A stretch of DNA of 9,163 nt, from assembly GCA_902774165.1 (NCBI GenBank), contig CACYHJ010000111.1, forward strand, positions 5,101 to 14,263, written 5' to 3'. Position numbers and translations under genes: made by a program. Below are positions 6,165-9,163 of the stretch, piece after piece. Below the pieces are notes generated by a model that was given only the letters and a program-made list of their open reading frames with translations, was not told the origin of the DNA and searched no databases. Origin of the DNA: Oscillospiraceae bacterium (lineage in GTDB: Bacteria; Bacillota; Clostridia; Oscillospirales; Acutalibacteraceae). Numbering within the stretch: the stretch's first letter is position 1; every line of letters starts with the position of its first letter.

Positions 6165-6514
6165 TATTTGCCGCTTCTGCCCCGCATGCCCTTGCTGTAA
6201 AGACGTCCGCAGGCGGTGAACATCTCATACGGCGTGCCGAGAAGAACGATATCGTTCTCGTTGGCAAGATCAATCATGTCGAGGGTGGGCTTTTTGCCTC
6301 TGACAAACAGAATGCAGACCATATCCATCATTTCCGCGGTGCGGATGACCTGCGGGTTCACAAGCCCCGTCAGCAGCATGGCCTGTTCCTTGACAAAGGC
6401 CAGCACGTCGCTCATCAGGTCGCTGCCGCAGGCGGTGTGGATCTCCCGGTCCAGAAGATCCGCGCCGGTGAAGACCTCGGCGTCGAGGGTTTCCAGAATT
6501 TCTTTGATCGTCAT
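6164..6514 (-). CDS. DRTGG-domain protein 1
   Basis: 116 residues, a stand-alone DRTGG domain. Visible landmarks are MTIKEILETLDAEVF, A28-C29-G-S-D-L-M-S-D-V-L-A-F, a hydrophobic core around MVCILFVRGKKP, N-E-N-D-I-V-L-L-G-T, and a C-terminal E-M-F-T-A-C102-G-R-L-Y segment. I chose the ATG at 6514 over the TTG at 6520 because the GAGGT ribosome site at about 6523-6527 is 7 to 8 bases from the ATG but only about 2 from the TTG. It is the first gene of the minus-strand operon and overlaps the ATPase start by one base. It is paralogous to DRTGG protein 2 three genes downstream, and the two bracket the hydrogenase-like gene. The role is unknown; a regulatory or ligand-binding function in hydrogenase signalling is inferred. 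Confidence 0.87.
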   Translation of the reverse strand: MTIKEILETLDAEVFTGADLLDREIHTACGSDLMSDVLAFVKEQAMLLTGLVNPQVIRTAEMMDMVCILFVRGKKPTLDMIDLANENDIVLLGTPYEMFTACGRLYSKGMRGRSGK

Positions 6515-6548
6515 ATACAAGACCTCGCTAAATATACTTTACCGAACA

Positions 6549-6557
6549 ATTTTAACA
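6549..6557 (-). promoter_or_regulatory. Candidate extended -10 promoter for the minus-strand operon
   Basis: On the minus strand the sequence TGTTAAAAT gives an extended -10 (TGn then TAAAAT, bases 6549-6554), placing a start point near 6542, about 28 bases before the DRTGG-1 ATG. No good -35 box is visible at the usual distance, which an extended -10 can tolerate. The region 6530-6710 is strikingly AT-rich with A/T tracts and offers other weaker boxes, for example TACAAT (minus strand, 6595-6600). Confidence 0.4.
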
Positions 6558-6699
6558 TATCCGGAGGGAAAAATCCATATCCTTTGCAAATATTATTGTA
6601 AAAGATAGATAAAAAAGAGAGAATCCGGCGATAAAATTCGAAAAAACATATAATTTCTGAACTTTATTTTAAAAAAGTATAGATTTATCGAATGGCCTG

Positions 6700-6708
6700 T
6701 GTTATAAT
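6700..6708 (+). promoter_or_regulatory. Extended -10 promoter for the hndA operon
   Basis: TGTTATAAT (6700-6708) is a perfect extended -10: TGn followed by consensus TATAAT. The -35 region (around 6680-6685) is poor. It implies a start near 6715 and a leader of about 105 bases before the hndA ATG. The sequence changes from very AT-rich to GC-rich just downstream, as expected at a promoter boundary. It lies back to back with the minus-strand promoter, so one regulator could control both arms. Confidence 0.6.
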
Positions 6709-6714
6709 CATGCT

Positions 6715-6819
6715 GTATGCGAATCTGACAATGCGGGAAACCGCATGCGGACCGCAGAAGGATTTGATCATTTTGACCGCGCCGGAGGACCGGACGGTCG
6801 GCGAACGGAGGAAATTTGA
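6715..6819 (+). promoter_or_regulatory. Structured 5' leader of hndA
   Basis: The presumed leader is about 105 bases and GC-rich. It has a 6-bp hairpin with a GAAA tetraloop (6731-6746, ATGCGG/CCGCAT). The right arm is also part of the palindrome CCGCATGCGG (6741-6750), so mutually exclusive pairings are possible. A second imperfect stem (GCCG at 6781-6784 with CGGC at 6799-6802, and ACC/GGT inside) lies just before the GGAGG ribosome site at 6807-6811. No known riboswitch was recognised and there is no T-run for attenuation; translational control is possible but unproven. Confidence 0.35.
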
Positions 6820-7326
6820 ATGCAGAAAAAAATCAGCAAGATCCCCTTCAAGGGCACTCCCGAGCAGGAGGCTCAGCTGAAGGCTGTCATTGCCGAGTGT
6901 AAGGACGACAAGTCCCGCCTGATGCACGTGATGCAGAAGGCGCAGGACATCTACGGTTATCTTCCTTACGAGGTCCAGGTGATGATCGCCGAGGGAATGG
7001 ACGTGCCGCTTGAGAAGGTTTACGGTGTGTCCACGTTCTACGCGCAGTTCGCGCTGGCGCCCAAAGGAAAATACAACGTGTCCGTGTGCCTGGGCACCGC
7101 GTGCTACGTCAAGGGCTCGCAGGATGTGCTTGACCGCATCTGCAAGGAGCTTGGCATTGAAGAGGGCGAATGCTCCGAAGACGGCAAGTTCTCCATCGAG
7201 GCCTGCCGCTGCATCGGCGCCTGCGGCCTCGCGCCCGTTTTTACCGTGAACGGCGAGGTTTACGGCAAGGTTACCGCCGACGACGTACCCGGCATTCTCG
7301 CAAAGTATAAAAACGCGGAAGACTGA
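6820..7326 (+). CDS. hndA: NuoE/HndA-type [2Fe-2S] subunit of NADH-linked [FeFe] hydrogenase
   Basis: 168 residues, normal for the 24-kDa NuoE/HndA/HydC thioredoxin-like subunit. An N-terminal helical part (L34-M-H-V-M-Q-K-A-Q-D-I-Y-G-Y-L-P) leads to the family signature V-Y-G-V-S-T-F-Y-A-Q-F (68-77). The [2Fe-2S] ligands follow the standard spacing C90-x4-C95 and C131-x3-C135. The segment E-A-C-R-C-I-G-A-C-G-L-A-P has one extra Cys (129), which I also expect in HndA-like proteins of Clostridia. The subunit carries electrons between the NADH-oxidising flavin subunit and the hydrogenase or bifurcating complex in the cytoplasm. A GGAGG site lies 8 bases before the ATG. The stop overlaps the start of the next ATPase gene by one base. 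The context (ATPase, then an HndB-like start) supports hydrogenase rather than respiratory complex I. Confidence 0.93.
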   Translation: MQKKISKIPFKGTPEQEAQLKAVIAECKDDKSRLMHVMQKAQDIYGYLPYEVQVMIAEGMDVPLEKVYGVSTFYAQFALAPKGKYNVSVCLGTACYVKGSQDVLDRICKELGIEEGECSEDGKFSIEACRCIGACGLAPVFTVNGEVYGKVTADDVPGILAKYKNAED

Positions 7327-7886
7327 TGAGAGAGCTGTCGCTGAATATTCTCGACGTGGCGCAGAATTCCGTCTCGGCGGGCGCGACCCGCATTGAGATC
7401 GACGTGCTGGAGGATACCGCGGCGCACACGCTTACCATCCGCATCGCCGACAACGGCAAAGGGATGGATGAAGAGACCGTGCGGCGGCTTCCCGACCCGT
7501 TTTATACCACCCGTACCACCCGCAAGGTCGGCATGGGCGTGCCGCTGTTCAAGATGGCGGCGGAGATGACGGGCGGCTCCTTCCAAATCGAGTCGGAGCT
7601 CGGTAAGGGCACCACCGTGACGGCGGTATTCCGCACCGACAGCGTGGACCACACGCCTCTGGGCGACGCGGAATCCTCGGTCTGCGCGCTGGCGACGATG
7701 AACGAGCAGATCGACTTCGTCTATACCAGAGCCGTCGACGGCAGGGAATTCGTTTTTTCGTCCGCGGAGATCAGGGCGATGCTGGACGGCGTGCCGCTCA
7801 ACGAGCCGTCGGTGATGACGTGGCTTTCCGAATATCTGAAAGAGAACGCCGCCGCGCTCACGGAATCGCAGCCGGAGGAAGAATAA
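7326..7886 (+). CDS. Histidine-kinase-like ATP-binding protein of the hydrogenase operon
   Basis: 186 residues. It has the GHKL fold of histidine kinases without a phospho-accepting domain: N box with D10-x3-N14 (LDVAQNS), G1 box D42-N-G-K-G-M, an F-type box D57-P-F-Y-T-T-R-T-T-R, G2 at G69-M-G-V-P, and a closing G93-K-G-T-T. Residues about 105-186 form a separate C-terminal tail with no motif I recognise. The ATPase domain is close to the ones regularly found between HndA and HndB genes in Clostridia. Its start overlaps the hndA stop (TGATG), so the two should be translationally coupled. With the anti-sigma-like ATPase in the divergent arm, the locus has two ATP-binding switches. The partner and substrate are unknown. 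The TAA stop lies directly against a MITE (7887-8063). Confidence 0.88.
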   Translation: MRELSLNILDVAQNSVSAGATRIEIDVLEDTAAHTLTIRIADNGKGMDEETVRRLPDPFYTTRTTRKVGMGVPLFKMAAEMTGGSFQIESELGKGTTVTAVFRTDSVDHTPLGDAESSVCALATMNEQIDFVYTRAVDGREFVFSSAEIRAMLDGVPLNEPSVMTWLSEYLKENAAALTESQPEEE

Positions 7887-8063
7887 AGGCAACACCGCAC
7901 AATTCGGGCGTGCGGATTGCGCAGTAGATTTTTTCGTCAGATTGTACAGAGTCTCCGCAGGCAACCTGACGGTTGTCAACTGACGGTTGTCAAGGAGAAT
8001 CTGTGCAAGATGACGGAACAAAGATCAAGCAAGACGCGCATTCGTATTTGTGCGGTGTTGCCT
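7887..8063. mobile_element. Fold-back MITE with 16-bp terminal inverted repeats
   Basis: Ends at 7887-7902 and 8048-8063 are perfect 16-bp inverted repeats (AGGCAACACCGCACAA outward). Pairing continues imperfectly inward (GTGCGG with ATGCGC-type matches, then around 7928-7957 with 7993-8025), so the whole 177 bases can fold into one long hairpin. There is no transposase gene. If the ends are taken as GGCAAC, both flanks read TAAA (7884-7887 and 8063-8066), a possible 4-base target duplication that uses the stop codon of the ATPase gene. This is a non-autonomous element mobilised in trans, by inference. It separates two genes that are normally closely spaced. Confidence 0.8.
7966..7993. repeat. 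14-bp tandem duplication inside the MITE
   Basis: CTGACGGTTGTCAA occurs twice in direct succession (7966-7979 and 7980-7993), at the centre of the fold-back element. Fourteen is twice seven, and the half-unit TTGTCAA resembles the TGTCAAC/TATCAAC units of array B. It may be a heptamer-type array nested in the loop region of the MITE. Confidence 0.75.
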
Positions 8064-8088
8064 AAAACCTGTCGGCGTCTGTCATCGG

Positions 8089-8109
8089 GGATGGGGCGGC
8101 GCCCCATCC
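8089..8109. other. Short GC-rich hairpin between ATPase gene and HndB-like start
   Basis: GGATGGGGC and GCCCCATCC pair over 9 bp around the loop GGC. No T-run follows on the plus strand, so it is not a good terminator. It lies between the MITE and heptamer array D. A stabilising or processing hairpin in the hnd transcript is possible. Confidence 0.5.
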
Positions 8110-8112
8110 GCA

Positions 8113-8147
8113 ATTATTCAAGATTCATTGTCCATTATCCATTATAA
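8113..8147. repeat. Heptamer array D before the HndB-like start
   Basis: Five in-phase 7-base units: ATTATTC, AAGATTC, ATTGTCC, ATTATCC, ATTATAA. It ends about 4 bases before the GGAGG ribosome site of the gene at 8166. Like the other arrays it sits in a spacer beside a gene boundary and differs in sequence but not in period. Confidence 0.65.
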
Positions 8148-8165
8148 TAACGGAGGAACCAGCTT

Positions 8166-8204
8166 ATGAAGAGTGTAGAAGAACTTTTGGCAATCAAAAA
8201 CAAG
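8166..8204 (+). pseudogene. Truncated start of an HndB-like [2Fe-2S] ferredoxin-domain subunit
   Basis: A GGAGG site (about 8152-8156) with 9-base spacing leads to an ATG and 13 codons, MKSVEELLAIKNK. This resembles the N-terminus of the small (2Fe-2S) ferredoxin-like HndB subunit, which in Clostridia follows HndA and the ATPase. None of the expected family continuation (conserved Cys motif about 30 residues later) follows. From about 8205 the frame reads antisense through the phosphatase gene, which is a meaningless extension. The gene is therefore broken at the join. The cut is either an assembly chimera or a true rearrangement; the former is more likely because the sequence character also changes. 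The fragment is too short for certainty about the family; it is supported mainly by the operon order. Confidence 0.6.
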
Positions 8205-8210
8205 CTATTC
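8195..8210. other. Breakpoint: Clostridia-like to Bacteroidales-like DNA
   Basis: To the left, a gene with a strong ribosome site starts and is cut after 13 codons. To the right, a convergent gene ends with its stop codon at 8205-8207 with no spacer or terminator of its own. Translation signals, G+C and protein type all change here. No transposase, integrase, tRNA or repeat marks the join. A metagenome assembly chimera is the simplest explanation. Confidence 0.65.
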
Positions 8211-9125
8211 TTTTTCCACTATCCTTCCACGCCACTCGTCAGGAGTTTTCAGTCCGAGCCATTTAGAGAGCATAGCAGTAAGGTCGTACTGCATCATCGT
8301 GCCCTTGATGTGGCCTGCGCTGACCTGAGGACCGCGTACAATCAAAGGAGTGCGGAAGTCACGGATATCATAGGAGCCGTGTTTCCCCTCCGGACGGCCG
8401 CCGTGGTCGGAAGAAAGCACGACGATGGTCCTGTCCTTGTCGGGGCTCTTTTCGAGCGCCTCCAGGAGCATCCCCACAGACTCGTCGACTCTGCGGAGAG
8501 AAGCATAATATTCAGGGGAGCCCCAGCCGAACTTATGTCCGGTCTCATCCAGGTCCACCATATAGAAAAGGAAGAAATCCGGCATCCCCGCCTCGATTAC
8601 CGGGATGCCGTAAGTCTTGGTGAAAGCCACATTGTCATAAGAAGGGAGGTCGTAGGGCACGCAGGTGAAAGAGCCGACGGCGAGAGTGTCTATGACATTT
8701 CCTATCCCGTCCCAGTCATAGACGCAGACCGAGGAAGCCTCGGGACGCTGCTCTTGCAAAAGGGTGAAGATGGTCGGCGGGATGCCGTGCCAGTGGGTAT
8801 AATAGGGCTCAAAATCACTCTTTGAGGAATTCCACTTGCTGAATCCGTGCATTTCAACCGGGACTCCCATAAAAATCGTGGCCCAGTTGATAGCTGACGA
8901 AGTCTTGTACTCCGCCCGCTTGTCCATAGTCCATAGACCTCGCTCCTTCAGAGCGCAGAGATTCGGAATCTGCTCCGGAATGCTGTCCATAGCCGTTTCC
9001 AGACACCAGGAGGCCATTCCGTCGACAGCGATAAACAGGACCTTGTCGATCTTTGGAGTTCCGCCGCAGCCGGCCAGTAAAAGAGCCAGACATCCGATAG
9101 TGAAGATTTTCCTCATAATTGCCAT
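8205..9125 (-). CDS. Alkaline-phosphatase-superfamily lipoprotein (nucleotide pyrophosphatase/phosphodiesterase-like)
   Basis: 306 residues from the ATG at 9125; an in-frame ATG at 9116 would give MRKIFTIG and is equally plausible. The N-terminus is a lipoprotein signal with lipobox LLAGC (Cys20 in the longer form). The metal and catalytic residues of the type I phosphodiesterase/pyrophosphatase family are visible: D35 (VDGM), the Ser/Thr nucleophile region T75-S-S-A-I-N-W-A-T, D193-x3-H197 (DETGH), D240-H241 (SSDHGG) and H249 (KHGS). A periplasmic or surface phosphodiesterase acting on nucleotides or other phosphate diesters is inferred; the true substrate is unknown. There is no Shine-Dalgarno site, only an A-rich stretch before the start, as is usual in Bacteroidetes. 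Codon use and G+C differ from the genes to the left. It ends exactly at the breakpoint, so its downstream context is lost. Confidence 0.88.
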   Translation of the reverse strand: MAIMRKIFTIGCLALLLAGCGGTPKIDKVLFIAVDGMASWCLETAMDSIPEQIPNLCALKERGLWTMDKRAEYKTSSAINWATIFMGVPVEMHGFSKWNSSKSDFEPYYTHWHGIPPTIFTLLQEQRPEASSVCVYDWDGIGNVIDTLAVGSFTCVPYDLPSYDNVAFTKTYGIPVIEAGMPDFFLFYMVDLDETGHKFGWGSPEYYASLRRVDESVGMLLEALEKSPDKDRTIVVLSSDHGGRPEGKHGSYDIRDFRTPLIVRGPQVSAGHIKGTMMQYDLTAMLSKWLGLKTPDEWRGRIVEKE

Positions 9126-9163
9126 TGTTTTTCTAAATGATTCCTAAGCCTTGAAGGCAAGAA

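Noticed and set aside
6541..6557. Rex (NADH/NAD+ sensor) operator over the minus-strand -10
   Set aside because: Only one half-site (TGTTAA) fits; the second half TTAACAA is absent, so the attractive redox link is not supported by sequence.
7260..8021. 253-codon minus-strand frame opposite the hnd ATPase gene
   Set aside because: It is a shadow of the ATPase frame and would start inside the MITE; no family features.
8143..8148. TATAAT as a promoter for the HndB-like gene
   Set aside because: It is produced by heptamer array D, lacks a -35 box, and its start point would fall in the ribosome site.
8166..8825. 219-codon plus-strand frame starting with a good ribosome site
   Set aside because: Only the first 13 codons are a real gene start; the rest reads antisense through the phosphatase gene past the breakpoint.

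Overview
The window looks like the chromosome of a fairly high-G+C gut-type Clostridia member (Oscillospirales/Ruminococcaceae-like), joined near its right end to DNA of a different, Bacteroidales-like character. The Clostridia assignment rests on strong GGAGG-type ribosome sites, overlapping stop/start codons and a gene set typical of that class: an NADH-linked [FeFe] hydrogenase locus with DRTGG, anti-sigma-like ATPase and PHP genes. The right-hand part has lower G+C, no Shine-Dalgarno site and a Bacteroidetes-style lipoprotein. These taxonomic readings are inferences from sequence style and protein content.

Layout. From 1 to 1642 (minus strand) lies the 5' part of a secreted protein with an Ig-like domain and 68-residue Cys/His-rich repeats; it runs off the left edge. 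From 1712 to 6514 (minus) is a gene train that reads, in transcription order: DRTGG protein 1, anti-sigma-like ATPase, [FeFe]-hydrogenase-like iron-sulfur protein, membrane-anchored metallophosphoesterase, DRTGG protein 2, PHP phosphoesterase. An AT-rich divergent promoter region (6515-6819) separates it from a plus-strand operon: the HndA/NuoE-type [2Fe-2S] subunit (6820-7326), a second histidine-kinase-like ATPase (7326-7886), and the first 13 codons of a third gene that resembles the HndB [2Fe-2S] ferredoxin-like subunit (8166-8204). That third gene is cut off where the sequence switches to a convergent lipoprotein alkaline-phosphatase-superfamily gene (8205-9125).

How the genes fit together. 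HndA is the NADH-side accessory subunit of an electron-bifurcating hydrogenase; the rest (HndB, HndC, HndD) would be expected just past the breakpoint. The divergent arm holds an iron-sulfur protein with an H-cluster-like domain whose cluster cysteines are kept but whose neighbouring catalytic residues are changed. It sits with two DRTGG proteins, an ATPase of the SpoIIAB/RsbT type and a PHP phosphatase. This looks like a redox or H2 sensing/signalling module guarding the hydrogenase; the biochemical role of most of these parts is, as far as I know, undefined.

The non-coding DNA is unusual. Four spacers carry degenerate tandem arrays with a strict 7-base period but different sequence in each spacer. 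One array supplies the last codons and stop of the metallophosphoesterase, and one fills the space upstream of the PHP gene. There is also a fold-back MITE (7887-8063) placed directly at the stop codon of the second ATPase and a 240-bp element bounded by perfect 20-bp inverted repeats (5483-5722).
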